Shown: positions 16,168 to 27,366, numbered from the stretch's first letter. The stretch: DNA of 64,000 nucleotides from Tahibacter sp042701255 (GCF_042701255.1 NZ_CP170554.1:5456001-5520000); one strand, 5' to 3'. Made by a program: numbers and translations. Notes: generated by a model from the sequence alone, not told the origin.

Positions 16168-16725
16168 TCAGAGCATGCCGGTCTCGAGCTTGGCCACGTC
16201 CGACATCATCGCGTGAGTCCACGGCGGATCGAAGGTCAGCTCCACGTCGGCCGCGGCGATGGTCGGGATCGCCTCGACCTTGGCGCGCACGTCGTCGACG
16301 AGGATGTCGCCCATGCCGCAGCCCGGCGCGGTCAGGGTCATGCGCACGCGGACTTCGCGTTCGCCGCTCTCGCCGCGGACGAGGTCGCATTCGTAGACCA
16401 GGCCGAGATCGACGATGTTGACCGGAATTTCCGGATCGAAGCAGGTGCGCAGCTGCTGCCAGACCAGCTTCTCGACCTCGGCGTCGCTGGCGCCTTCGTC
16501 CAGATCGATCGTCGGCGGCGGCTCCTTGCCGATCGCGTCGGCATCCTCGCCCTTGATGCGGAACAGGTTGCCTTCGACGTAGACCGTGAAACTGCCGCCC
16601 AGCGCCTGGGTGATGTAGCCGATCTGTCCGGCCGGCAAGGTCACGGCCTCGCCCTGCGGCACCATGACGGCGGGGCAGTCGCGTTCGAGCTTGATCGGTT
16701 CGGAAGTGTGGCTGTATCCGGCCAT
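16168..16725 (-). CDS. sufT: Putative Fe-S cluster assembly protein SufT
   Basis: A 185-residue protein matching SufT. The N-terminal part (LERDCPAVMVPQGEAVTLPAGQ, then ALGGSFTVYVEG..FRIKGEDADAIG) is characteristic of the long SufT form, and the C-terminal part is a DUF59/MIP18 domain (VWQQLRTCFDPEIPVNIVDLGLVYE, MTLTAPGCGMGDILVDDV, VELTFDPPW). The conserved Cys in TAPGCGM, implicated in Fe-S maturation in the family, is present. SufT usually lies in suf operons; here it is separate. It acts in the cytoplasm in iron-sulfur cluster maturation. Length matches relatives, and the start MAGYSHTSEPI is just upstream of the conserved region. Confidence 0.9.
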   Translation of the reverse strand: MAGYSHTSEPIKLERDCPAVMVPQGEAVTLPAGQIGYITQALGGSFTVYVEGNLFRIKGEDADAIGKEPPPTIDLDEGASDAEVEKLVWQQLRTCFDPEIPVNIVDLGLVYECDLVRGESGEREVRVRMTLTAPGCGMGDILVDDVRAKVEAIPTIAAADVELTFDPPWTHAMMSDVAKLETGML

Positions 16726-16768
16726 GAGGCGGTTCGTTTCCTGTCCGGCAACGCCGGGAAGAGCGGGA

Positions 16769-18223
16769 TTATGCGGCCTGACGCCGGCCCAGGCCCAGCT
16801 CCGCGAGGCAGGCGCCGAACAGCTTCATGGCCGCCTCGATGTCGGCCGGCGGCAGGCTGGCATAGCCGAGCAACAGGCCGTTGCGGGAGGGCTGGCCCAG
16901 GAAATAGGGCTCGATCGCGTAAAGCCCAAGGCCGCGCTCAGCAGCCAGCGCGATGAGTTTCTCGCACTGGCTGCGGCTGACGCCCGGCAGCCAGGCGACC
17001 AGGTGCATGCCCGCATGCGTGTCGGCGACCTCGACCGCCGGCGCGTGCCGGCGCAACCCGGCCAGCATTGCGCTGCGGCGCTGCTTGAGGGTCTTGGCCG
17101 TATCGCGCAGATGGCGCTCGAAGCTGCCGTCGGCCATGAAGCGCGCGAGGGCGCCCTGCTCGATCGCCGGGCAGCCGCGGTCGCAGAACCATTTGGCCGC
17201 GATGAAGGCTTTGCGCAGGCCCGGCGGCAGCACCATGTAGCCCAGGCGCAGGCTCGGGAACAGGGTCTTGGAGAAGCTGCCGATGTAGATCACGCGGCCG
17301 TGCCGGTCCAGCGACTGCATCGCGGCCAGCGGATGCGCGTCGTAGCGGAATTCGCCGTCGTAGTCGTCCTCGATGACCCAGGCGCGCTGGCGCGCGGCGT
17401 ATTCGATGAGCTCCAGGCGCCGTGCCAGGGACATGACCGCGCCGGCCGGAAACTGGTGCGACGGTGTCACGACGATGAGCCGCGCGCCGCGCTCGGGCAG
17501 CAGGTCGGTGCGCAGGCCGTCGGCATCGACGGGCACGGCGTCGACGCGCGCGCCGTGGGCCTGGAACACCTGGCGCGCGCCGCGGTAGTGCGGGTCTTCG
17601 ATGATGACGCCCTCGCCGGCCTCGACCAGCACCGTCGCCGCGAGGAAGAACGCCTGCTGCGTGCCGGAGACCACGAGCAGGTCCTCGGGCGCGCAGACGA
17701 TGCCGCGGCGCCGCGCGAGGTAGTCGCAGATCTGTTCGCGCAGCTCGGGCATGCCCTGCGGCTCTGGATAATCGAGCTCCGCATGCGCCGACGCCTGCGC
17801 GAGCGCGCGGCGCCAGGCGCTGGTCAGGGTCGGATTGGTCAGCGGCAGGCCGTACTGCAGGTTGTAGCGCAGGCCCTTGTACTGGCGGCCCGGAATCACG
17901 TCGTCGAACACGTCGCGCGCGCGCTTCGCATAGCGCGCGACCGGGCTGGTCGGCACGACGCGCGGCGCGGCGCGCGGCCGCCGCGCGGATTCGATCTCGG
18001 CGACGTAGCTGCCGGAGCCGACCTTGCCGACGAGAAAACCTTCCGCATGCAACTGCTCGTAGGCCGCAAGCACGGTGTTACGGGACAGATCCATTTCGCG
18101 CGACAGCACGCGCGTCGCCGGCAGGCGCGCGCCGGCGGCGACGCGGCCGGCGAGAATGGCGGCTTTCAGGGCCCGCGTGAGCTGCGCATACAGCGCGCCG
18201 TTGCCATCCAGTTCGAGATACAC
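16769..18223 (-). CDS. MocR/PdxR-type regulator (GntR helix-turn-helix plus aminotransferase fold)
   Basis: A 484-residue MocR-family transcription factor. The first 75 residues are a GntR-type winged helix (LYAQLTRALKAAILAGRVAAGARLPATRVLSREMDLSRNTVLAAYEQL), followed by a class I aminotransferase domain with YPEPQGMPELREQI, SGTQQAFFLA, IIEDPHYRGARQVF, VIEDDYDGEFRYD and the PLP lysine in YIGSFSKTLFPSLRLGYM. Such proteins sense PLP or an amino compound and often control vitamin B6 genes. The start is a GTG at 18223 with AAAGGG six bases upstream. It is divergent from a PNPOx-family/GNAT gene pair, the typical MocR arrangement, and an inverted repeat ATTGGCCC/GGGCCAAT lies between them, one arm covering this gene's own ribosome binding site. 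Confidence 0.92.
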   Translation of the reverse strand: MYLELDGNGALYAQLTRALKAAILAGRVAAGARLPATRVLSREMDLSRNTVLAAYEQLHAEGFLVGKVGSGSYVAEIESARRPRAAPRVVPTSPVARYAKRARDVFDDVIPGRQYKGLRYNLQYGLPLTNPTLTSAWRRALAQASAHAELDYPEPQGMPELREQICDYLARRRGIVCAPEDLLVVSGTQQAFFLAATVLVEAGEGVIIEDPHYRGARQVFQAHGARVDAVPVDADGLRTDLLPERGARLIVVTPSHQFPAGAVMSLARRLELIEYAARQRAWVIEDDYDGEFRYDAHPLAAMQSLDRHGRVIYIGSFSKTLFPSLRLGYMVLPPGLRKAFIAAKWFCDRGCPAIEQGALARFMADGSFERHLRDTAKTLKQRRSAMLAGLRRHAPAVEVADTHAGMHLVAWLPGVSRSQCEKLIALAAERGLGLYAIEPYFLGQPSRNGLLLGYASLPPADIEAAMKLFGACLAELGLGRRQAA

Positions 18224-18224
18224 G

Positions 18225-18270
18225 ATTGGCCCTTTCGCGTAATGCGATTGCGGTTCTTTGTGGGGCCAAT
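18225..18270. promoter_or_regulatory. Candidate MocR operator
   Basis: ATTGGCCC (18225-18232) and GGGCCAAT (18263-18270) are perfect inverted copies; further GGGCCAG (18274-18280) and TGGCC (18285-18289) half-like sites follow. They sit between the divergent MocR gene and the PNPOx-family gene, where MocR proteins bind repeated sites. One arm lies over the regulator's Shine-Dalgarno. Confidence 0.5.
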
Positions 18271-18313
18271 TCTGGGCCAGATACTGGCCGCGTCAAGAGC
18301 CGGAGCCCGCCGC

Positions 18314-18967
18314 ATGCGTCCCAGCGCCCGTCACCACGTCCGCCGCGTCAAGGAACGCGCCCGCTACGAGACCGCCGCGGTGCATGCGGTACTCGACGCC
18401 GGCTTTCTCGCCCACGTGGGTTTCAGCGTCGACGGCCAGCCGTTCGTGATACCGATGCTGTATGCGCGTGACGGCGACGACATCCTGCTGCACGGCTCCA
18501 TCGCGAGCCGCCTGATGCGCAGCCTGGCCGAGGGCATCGCCGCCTGCGTCAGCGTCACGCACGTCGACGGACTCGTGCTCGCGCGCTCGCACTTCCACCA
18601 TTCGGCGAACTACCGCTCGGCGGTCTGCTTCGGCACGGCCAAGGTCGTCGACGATGCGGACGAGAAAGTCGCCGCGCTCGCACGCTTCGTCGACGCGATA
18701 CTGCCGGGCCGCGCGGCCGAATCGCGCGCCGCGGACCGCAACGAACTCGCCGCGACCCTGCTGCTGCGCTTCACGATCGAGGACGCCAGCGCAAAGGGGC
18801 GCGAAGGCGGCCCGCGCGACGATCCGGCCGATACCGGCCTGCCGGTCTGGGCCGGCGTCGTGCCGCTGCAGCTGCGCAGCGCCGCGCCGATTCCGGCCGA
18901 GGACTGCGCATTGCCGCCACCGCCGTCGGTGCAGCGGCTGACCGCAACGAACGGAGACGCCGCATGA
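18314..18967 (+). CDS. Pyridoxamine 5'-phosphate oxidase-like FMN-binding protein
   Basis: A 217-residue split-barrel flavoprotein of the PNPOx-like superfamily. Recognisable segments are VKERARYETAAVHAVLDAGFLAHVGFSVDGQPFVIPMLYAR, DILLHGSIASRLMR, CVSVTHVDGLVLARSHFHHSANYRSAVCFGTAKVV and the C-terminal ADTGLPVWAGVVPLQL. These match the family of putative flavin-nucleotide-binding proteins that lie next to MocR regulators. The reaction is not known; a role in B6 or F420/FMN-linked reduction is possible. The ATG at 18314 is preferred because the conserved RHHVRRVKERARY block begins five residues later. Its stop overlaps the GNAT start in ATGA. Confidence 0.85.
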   Translation: MRPSARHHVRRVKERARYETAAVHAVLDAGFLAHVGFSVDGQPFVIPMLYARDGDDILLHGSIASRLMRSLAEGIAACVSVTHVDGLVLARSHFHHSANYRSAVCFGTAKVVDDADEKVAALARFVDAILPGRAAESRAADRNELAATLLLRFTIEDASAKGREGGPRDDPADTGLPVWAGVVPLQLRSAAPIPAEDCALPPPPSVQRLTATNGDAA

Positions 18968-19371
18968 TCGACTATCGCGACGACGTCGTTCCCGATCTCA
19001 TCGCCGCACGCGATCTCTACGCGGACTGCTCGCTCGGCGCACGCCGGCCGATCGCCGACGATGCGCGCTTCGCCGCGATGCTGGCCAACGCGAACCTGAC
19101 GGTCACGGCCTGGGACGGCGAGCGCCTCGTCGGCATCGCGCGCAGTCTCAGCGATTTCGGCTTCACGACGTATCTGGCCGACCTGGCCGTGCGCGACGCA
19201 CATCAGCACCGCGGCATCGGCCGCGAGCTGATCCGCCGCACGCAGCAGGCCGCGCCACAGGCCAAGATCGTGCTGCTGGCCGCACCGGCGGCCGTCGACT
19301 ACTACCCGCGCATCGGCTTCCGCCATCATCCGCAGGCCTGGCTGCTCGATCCCGACGACGCGCTGCGCTGA
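18964..19371 (+). CDS. GNAT family N-acetyltransferase
   Basis: A 135-residue single-domain GNAT protein. The acetyl-CoA binding loop is seen as VRDAHQHRGIGRELIRRTQQ (motif A, Q/R-x-x-G-x-G/A), preceded by LTVTAWDGERLVGIARSLSDFGFTTYLADLAV and followed by LLAAPAAVDYYPRIGFRHH, where the Tyr-Pro-Arg-x-Gly-Phe segment holds the usual Tyr general acid. The substrate is unknown. It overlaps the preceding flavoprotein gene by four bases and is probably controlled by the same divergent MocR regulator. Confidence 0.9.
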   Translation: MIDYRDDVVPDLIAARDLYADCSLGARRPIADDARFAAMLANANLTVTAWDGERLVGIARSLSDFGFTTYLADLAVRDAHQHRGIGRELIRRTQQAAPQAKIVLLAAPAAVDYYPRIGFRHHPQAWLLDPDDALR

Positions 19372-19482
19372 GCGCAGACCGCCGGCGCAGACGCGCAGGT
19401 GCCGCCGCGGCTATCATCGCGGCCTTTCCGACCGCACCTTTGCCGATGATGCCGCCTTCGCCGCGCGACTTTGCCGACCGCC

Positions 19483-19953
19483 ATGCGCGCTGAGCGAGCG
19501 CCTTCGTCACTGAACCTGTTCGGCCTGGCCACGGCGCTGATGATTGCGCTGGCCGGCGGTGCGGTCTGGGCGCTGGCCGCGCTGTTCCGCCAGGAAACGC
19601 TCGCCGTCCTCGCGCTGCCGCTGGGCTTCCTGATCGGCCGCGTGCTGGCCGGCACGCACGGTCCGCGCGGGACCTGGGTCGCCGCGCTGTGCGCGGCCAC
19701 GTTCTCGCTGCTCGCCTCGGGCTATGCGCTGTGGATGATCGCGAGCGGACGCGTCGCGATGCTGCTCGGCATGCGCCTGAGCGAGACCCTGAGCAGCATC
19801 GGCCTGGATCTGACGTTCGCGATGACGCGCGCGTGGCTGACCGTGCCGGACCTGATGTTCATTGCCGGCGGCGTCTTTCTCGCCGCGGCGGCCGCGACCT
19901 GGCATCGCCGGCCGCGGGTGCAGATTCAGTCCAGCGAACCGTCGAAGGAATAG
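19483..19953 (+). CDS. Hypothetical membrane protein
   Basis: A 156-residue protein with four likely membrane segments: LFGLATALMIALAGGAVWALAALF, ETLAVLALPLGFLIGRVLAG, TWVAALCAATFSLLASGYALWMIASG and LMFIAGGVFLAAAAATW. A short basic tail ends in SSEPSKE. No family is recognised. The ATG at 19483 is preferred to an in-frame TTG at 19471. The last 28 bases overlap, on the opposite strand, the 3' end of the frameshifted sulfotransferase gene. Confidence 0.6.
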   Translation: MRAERAPSSLNLFGLATALMIALAGGAVWALAALFRQETLAVLALPLGFLIGRVLAGTHGPRGTWVAALCAATFSLLASGYALWMIASGRVAMLLGMRLSETLSSIGLDLTFAMTRAWLTVPDLMFIAGGVFLAAAAATWHRRPRVQIQSSEPSKE

Positions 19954-20562
19954 CCGAACAGTTCGAGGTCGCGGCGGTAGAAGCGGCCGACGAGTTCGCG
20001 CAGTTCGTCGTCGTAGTAGTCGGTGTAGGGCTTGTGCCGCGAGCTGTTGACCTGGCCCAGGGTTTCCGCCGGAAAACCCAGGCGTGCGCAGATCTGCGCG
20101 TAGTCGGCCTGCGCGCGTTCGCTCTTGCCGACGAAATCCATCGCGAGCTGGTCCTGCGCATCGACGAGCATTTCGTATTGCGGGCGGAACAGGACGTGTT
20201 CGAGCGGCGGCCGCTCGAAGATGAAGTGACGCATGACGGCGCGCGGATTGAATTCGAACTGCCCGGTCTGCCGCGTCATGAAGGCGCAGTAGGACACGAA
20301 GCGGTCGTAGGGATTGCGCACGAACGCGAACTTGAAATAGTCGCGGAACACGTCGCCGAGCACGGGGGGCTACCTGGCGTACACCGAGATGGCCGTGGCC
20401 GATCGCACTGAGTGCCGGATCGTCGAAACGCTTCTGCACGAACAGGCCGACCTGCTCCTGGTCCTGCGCATCCATGTACGGGCGCAGGGCCTGGCGCACG
20501 GAATGCGTGCCGGTCTTGGGCACGGCGAAAAAGATGTAGCGGTATTTGTGCGAGATGATCAT
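19926..20562 (-). pseudogene. Sulfotransferase, interrupted by a frameshift at a G6 run
   Basis: Two frames together give one sulfotransferase of about 211 residues. The first frame (from ATG at 20562) holds KYRYIFFAVPKTGTHSVRQ, where PKTGTHS is the 5'-phosphosulfate loop for PAPS. The second frame (to the stop at 19926) holds FRDYFKFAFVRNPYDRFVSY, the 3'-phosphate motif, and a normal C-terminus. The join lies at a run of six G (20364-20369; C6 on the coding strand): with five bases the reading is VAPVLGDVFRDYF without interruption. The gene would transfer sulfate from PAPS to a carbohydrate or peptide. The break is either a natural length change of the homopolymer, which could make expression phase-variable, or a sequencing error. 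It is divergent from the TPR-sulfotransferase. Confidence 0.75.
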
Positions 20563-20705
20563 GGTCGTTCCGGCCAGGCCGCGCAGGCGGCGCGCGAACC
20601 CGTAATTGTCGCACAGGCCGCCGTGCGCGCCCGCGGCGACGGGGTTCGCATGGCACCGGCCTTCGCGGCAGCCGACGCGACACTGCCGCCCCCACTGCGG
20701 TCGAC

Positions 20706-20865
20706 GCGTTGCCGCGACTGCGCGAATGCACTTCCACGGCACCGCGACGATTGCGGCTGCGGAACGGCGCCACGGATACTCGCCGCATCGCAACAAGACG
20801 GTTTTCCACATGCTCCGAGAGGCGTTCGCCCATATCGAAAACGGCCGCTACCGCGAAGCCGAGCA
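20706..20865 (+). repeat. Duplicated promoter-plus-start segment (copy A)
   Basis: About 160 bases covering the upstream region and first codons of the TPR-sulfotransferase recur at 27367-27525 with most positions identical. Both begin GCGTTGCCGCGACTGCGCGA, share GCTGCGGAACGGCGCC and GGATACTCGCCGC, and carry an aligned ATG at the same offset. Confidence 0.85.
20751..20780 (+). promoter_or_regulatory. Promoter-like element conserved in both duplicated copies
   Basis: TTGCGG (20751-20756) and GATACT (20775-20780) are separated by 18 bases. The duplicated copy keeps both elements and the spacing, while surrounding bases differ. The expected start of transcription is about 23 bases before the ATG at 20810. 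Confidence 0.5.
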
Positions 20866-22620
20866 GGCTTGCCGGGCGCTGCTCGCCGCCGACGCCGGCG
20901 ATGCGGCCGCGAACACCCTGCTCGCGCTGAGCCTGCAGGCGCAGCAACAACTCGACGAGGCCATCGCGCTGTTCCGTCGCCTCGCCGCCGCGCCCGGCGC
21001 CGGCTTCGAAGCCAGCAGCAATCTCGGCAACGCGCTGCGCGAAGCCGGCCGCAACGACGAAGCCGAAGCGGCGCTGCGCGAAGCGCTGCAGCGCGGCGGC
21101 GAACACGCCGGCGTCCTGCTGAATCTCGGCCTCAACGCACTCGATGCCGGCGACGCCATGACTGCGCTGGGCTGGCTGGAACGCGCCCTGCGCCAGGCAC
21201 CGCTGGACGCGGAAATCCGCACCTATGCCGCGGCCGCGGCGTTCGAGACCGGCGATCTCGGCCGCGCACGCGAACTGCTGAGCGGGGCGTTGCGCTGGCA
21301 GGAAGCGGAAGCCGTGGTGATGGCCGAGGCCGCCTGGTTGCTGTTCCGACTCGACGCGACGACGGCCGCCGAGGATCTGTTGCGTCTGGCGCTGATACGC
21401 GACCCGCAGCATCCGCGCGTGCTGCTGCGCGTGGCCGCCGTGCACGAGCGCTGCAACCGTCTGGCCGAAGCCGAGGCTATCGCCACGGCACTGTCGACGC
21501 GCGACGACCTGAACCCGGCACTGGCCGAAGATCTCGCGCTGCTGCGCGCGGGCCTGGCCTCGCGCGGCAAGGACGCACGCAGCGCACGCCGGCTGCACGA
21601 GGCGCTGCTGCAGGACGGCAGCGCCTCGCTGCACAATGCCAATGTGTATTTTTCACTTGCACGCGCCTGCGATCGCGACGGCGATCCGGCCGCGGCCATG
21701 CAGGCCCTGGAGCGCGCTCATGACGCGCGCTGCGCACAGGTTCGCGTGCGTGCGCCGCGCCTGTTCGCCGGCGCACCGCTGGCCGGCGTGGAACAGCGCC
21801 TCAGTGCCGCAGAATTCGCCGCCTGGACACCCGATCCGGGCGCGCCCGACGCGGCGGCCAGTCCGGTCTTCGTGGTCGGCTTTCCCCGCTCGGGCACGAC
21901 CTTGCTCGAAACCATGCTCGACGCACATCCGGCGCTCGCCTGCATGGACGAGCGAGCGTATCTGCAGGACCTCGTCGACTACATGCACGACGGCGGCCTG
22001 CGCTACCCGCAGGACCTGGGCCGGCTGACGCCGAGCCAGTGCGCGGCGATGCGCGCGGTCTATCGCGAGCGCGTCGCGCGCCACGTGAACTGGAACGCGC
22101 AGACGCGGCTCGTCGACAAGAATCCGCTGAACCTGCTCAAGCTGCCGCTGCTGCGCCGGCTCTATCCGCATGCGCGCATCGTGCTGGCCCTGCGCCATCC
22201 GGCCGACGTGGTGCTCAGCAACTACATGCAGAACTTCCGTTCGCCGGCCTTCGTCGCGCTGTGCGAAACCCTGGCCAGCACGACACGCGGCTATGCGGCG
22301 GTAATGGACTTCTGGATCGCCCAGCACGCACTGCTCGGCGGCGACGTGTTCGTGTCGCGCTACGAGGATCTCGTCGCCGATCTGCCGGCGCGCGCGCGCG
22401 CGCGCTGACCGACTTCCTCGGCCTGGAATGGAACGATGCACTGCTGCGTCCCGAGGCGCGCGCGCGCGAACGCGGCTACATCTCCACGCCGAGCTATGCC
22501 CAGGTCACCGAGGCCGTGAACGCGCGCGCCGTCGGCCGCTGGCAGGCATATGCAGAATGGTTCGCGCCGCTGCGGCCGCTGCTCGATCCGTATCTCGCGC
22601 GCTGGGGCTACGCCTGGTAG
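20810..22620 (+). pseudogene. TPR-repeat sulfotransferase, interrupted at a (GC)9 run
   Basis: A two-part protein: about 330 residues of TPR-like helices (AFAHIENGRYREAEQACRAL, then repeated EAIALFRRL, EAEAALREALQRG, DAMTALGWLERALRQ) followed by a sulfotransferase domain with VVGFPRSGTTLLETML (PAPS 5'-phosphate loop), TRLVDKNPLNLLKLPLL and IVLALRHPADVVLSNYMQNF (3'-phosphate motif). At 22388-22405 the sequence is nine GC units and the frame stops at a TGA at 22406. With eight units the reading continues as ARALTDFLGLEW and runs to a natural end at 22620 (YLARWGYAW). Such TPR-sulfotransferases are frequent in Lysobacterales and probably act on secreted proteins or polysaccharides. The broken repeat could act as a phase switch or be a sequencing artefact. 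Confidence 0.8.
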
Positions 22621-22685
22621 TCGACGGGCGCGCCCCGGCTGCATCGTGGATCGCGCCTGATCGCCCCGTTCGGTATGCTCGCGCG

Positions 22686-23252
22686 ATGCAGGCGAGCACC
22701 GACGACATCACCGGCTGGCTCCACGACTGGCAGGACGGCGACGCCGTCGCCCGCGACCGCGTGTTCACACGTCTCTATGCCGAACTGAAGCGCCTCGCCG
22801 CGGCCGTGCTGCGCGGCGAATCCGGCCACGACACGATGCAGCCCACCGCGCTGCTCAACGATGCACTGATCAAGCTGACCACCGCTGCGCGCGCGCCGTC
22901 GGCGGAAGATCGCGACCACTTCGCGCGCATCGTCGCGCGCGCGATGCGCCAAGTGCTCGTCGACCGTGCCCGCCGCAAGCTGGCCGATAAGCGCGGCGCA
23001 GGCGAGGCGCCGCTGTCGCTGGAAGGGCACGATGTCGCGCTCACCGCGAGCCCGGGCGAACTGCTCGCGCTCGACGACGCCCTGTCCACCCTGGCCAAGC
23101 TCGATCCGCGCGCCGCCGCCGTCGTCGAGCTGCGCGTATTCGCCGGCCTCACCATCGAACAGACCGCGCAGGCGCTCGGCATCCATTCGTCCTCGGTCAA
23201 CCGCGAATGGGCGCATGCGAGCGCGTGGCTGAAGCAGCACTGGGCGACCTGA
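22686..23252 (+). CDS. ECF-type sigma factor, TIGR02999-like
   Basis: A 188-residue sigma factor with region 2 (ITGWLHDWQDGDAVARDRVFTRLYAELKRLAAAVLRG) and region 4 (LAKLDPRAAAVVELRVFAGLTIEQTAQALGIHSSSVNREWAHASAWL). The phrase MQPTALLNDALIKL and HFARIVARAMRQVLVDRARRKLADKRG are typical of the group that recurs next to large Ser/Thr kinases in Lysobacterales and Acidobacteria. No anti-sigma factor is visible beside it; activity may be set by the kinase encoded 1.7 kb downstream, although that is an inference from neighbourhood. The ATG at 22686 starts 65 bases after the TPR-sulfotransferase ends, on the same strand. Confidence 0.85.
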   Translation: MQASTDDITGWLHDWQDGDAVARDRVFTRLYAELKRLAAAVLRGESGHDTMQPTALLNDALIKLTTAARAPSAEDRDHFARIVARAMRQVLVDRARRKLADKRGAGEAPLSLEGHDVALTASPGELLALDDALSTLAKLDPRAAAVVELRVFAGLTIEQTAQALGIHSSSVNREWAHASAWLKQHWAT

Positions 23253-23466
23253 TCCGCAACCGGTTTCCCGCCGCGGCAACGTAGTCGGCGCAGCGCTGCC
23301 GGCGCGAAGCGGCCGCTCTTTTTCTGCTCGCCGTCAAACCTCTGCCCGCCGCCGCTCGCACCTTGGCGGAACGAAAATCGACCGAAGCCGAAGCAGGCGG
23401 AGAAAACCGGGCGATCGTGCGTACTGCTCGGGGCGCGGATCGTGCGCGCGCTCCCGGTGCCTTTTC

Positions 23467-24802
23467 ATGAATCTCTTTTCCGCTTTCGTATCCCTCGCCG
23501 CCCTGCTGGCGTGTTCGTCACTTCAGGCGCACTCAGGACCGTTCGATACGTCGTTCGGCGACGGCGGCGTGCGCAACTACGGCTTTCAGCCGATCGCGGG
23601 CCAGACCGCCGACACGCGCGCGCGCCGGCTGCCCGGGGCCGGGCAATACCTTCGTCGTGATCGGCACGGCATCCGGCGGCAGCCGCATCGTGACCCTGCG
23701 CCTCAAGCCCGACGGCAGCCTCGATCCGGCCTTCAGCGACGACGGCAAGGAAAGTTTCGCTTTCGTCGCCGACTACGCCTCGCATGCGCCCGCCGTGTGC
23801 CTGCCGCAGGGCGACGCGGTGATCGCGAGCTCGGTCACTGCGCCTTCCGGCGAGCAGAACCTGCGCCTCGTCAGGGTCGGTCGCGATACCGGACTGCCGG
23901 TCGCGAGCTTCGGCAACGGCGGCGTGGTCGATCTCGATCTCGACCTGCACATCCCCGGTCTCGACAAGGCCGAAGTGCCGGTCGGTCTCAACGTGCTCGA
24001 CAACGGCGACCTGGTCGTCACCGGCTACGTTTCCACGCCGGTCCAGCCGGTCGCGGGCTTTGCGGCCCTGCTCGACGCGGCGGGCCAGGTGCGTGCGGCG
24101 AACATCGTCGACTGCTGGATCACCAGCACGGCCATCGAAAGTCCGCAGGGCGCGCTGTGGGTGTTCGGCACCGACGGTTTCGACGGCTGCCGCCTCACGC
24201 TGAATCGCACGACCTTGGCGCAGACTGCGCGGCTGGTCGGTGACGCGCCGGACGTCGGAAATCTGGTACCCGGCGCCGCACGCACGGTGTACGGCGATAC
24301 AGTCGCGATGGCGGCGACGATGACGACACCCGGCGTCAGCGGCGTGCAGGGCGCGCTGGTGGTGTTTCGCGAAAATTCGGTATCGGCGATGCCGCTGCCG
24401 ATCGTCGACAACCGCAGCCTGCTGCGTTCCGGCACGAGCTACCCGACGGTGCAGATCCTGCCCGGCGGCCGCGTGCTGTACGGCAGCACCGCCGTCCACA
24501 TCGCGAACGGCCAGGCGCTCGGCATGTATTTCGCGCTGGCGCGCGTCAGTCGCAGCGCCGGCGACGAGCGCCTGGAAACCGCCTTCGGCAGCGGCGGCTG
24601 GCGACTGGCGCACTGGCAGCCCGACACGCCGAACTGCGGCCCCGACGCGCCGCGCCAATGGCTCTCGCGCATGACGCAGTGGCTGGGTCGGCCGGCCTTC
24701 GTCGGCAAGGCCGACGCCGCCTGCCTGGGCATCGACGCGGGCGAGGACTATCTCGTCGGCCGCATCGAAACGAACTACCTGTTCGGCGACGGCTTCGACT
24801 GA
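23467..24802 (+). pseudogene. Secreted delta-60-repeat/propeller-like protein with a frameshift
   Basis: Read across one frameshift, this is a secreted protein of about 444 residues. The first frame begins with a signal peptide (MNLFSAFVSLAALLACSSLQ) and FDTSFGDGGVRNYGF; the second contains LKPDGSLDPAFSDDGKESF, FGNGGVVDLDLD and FGSGGWRLAHWQPD, the repeating phrase of delta-60 beta-propeller repeats. It ends NYLFGDGFD, a C-terminus seen on many secreted proteins of Rhodanobacteraceae-like bacteria. The frame changes near 23620-23645, where the sequence has (CG)n, GGGG and GGG runs; dropping one G restores LPGAGNTFVVIGTAS. Function unknown, probably extracellular or surface display. It lies between the sigma factor and kinase genes and may be a target of that pair. 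Confidence 0.65.
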
Positions 24803-24912
24803 ATCCGCCGCTTCCGCAGCAGCGCAATGCATTCGGCCGCGCGTGCGTCGACGACCTGATCCGGGCCGGACAGGCCCGGCTCTACAATGCCCGCGCCACG
24901 GCAGGGGAAGCC

Positions 24913-27336
<2,424 letters not shown>

Positions 27337-27366
27337 CGCCGGCACGGGACGACGGCCGTCCTCACG

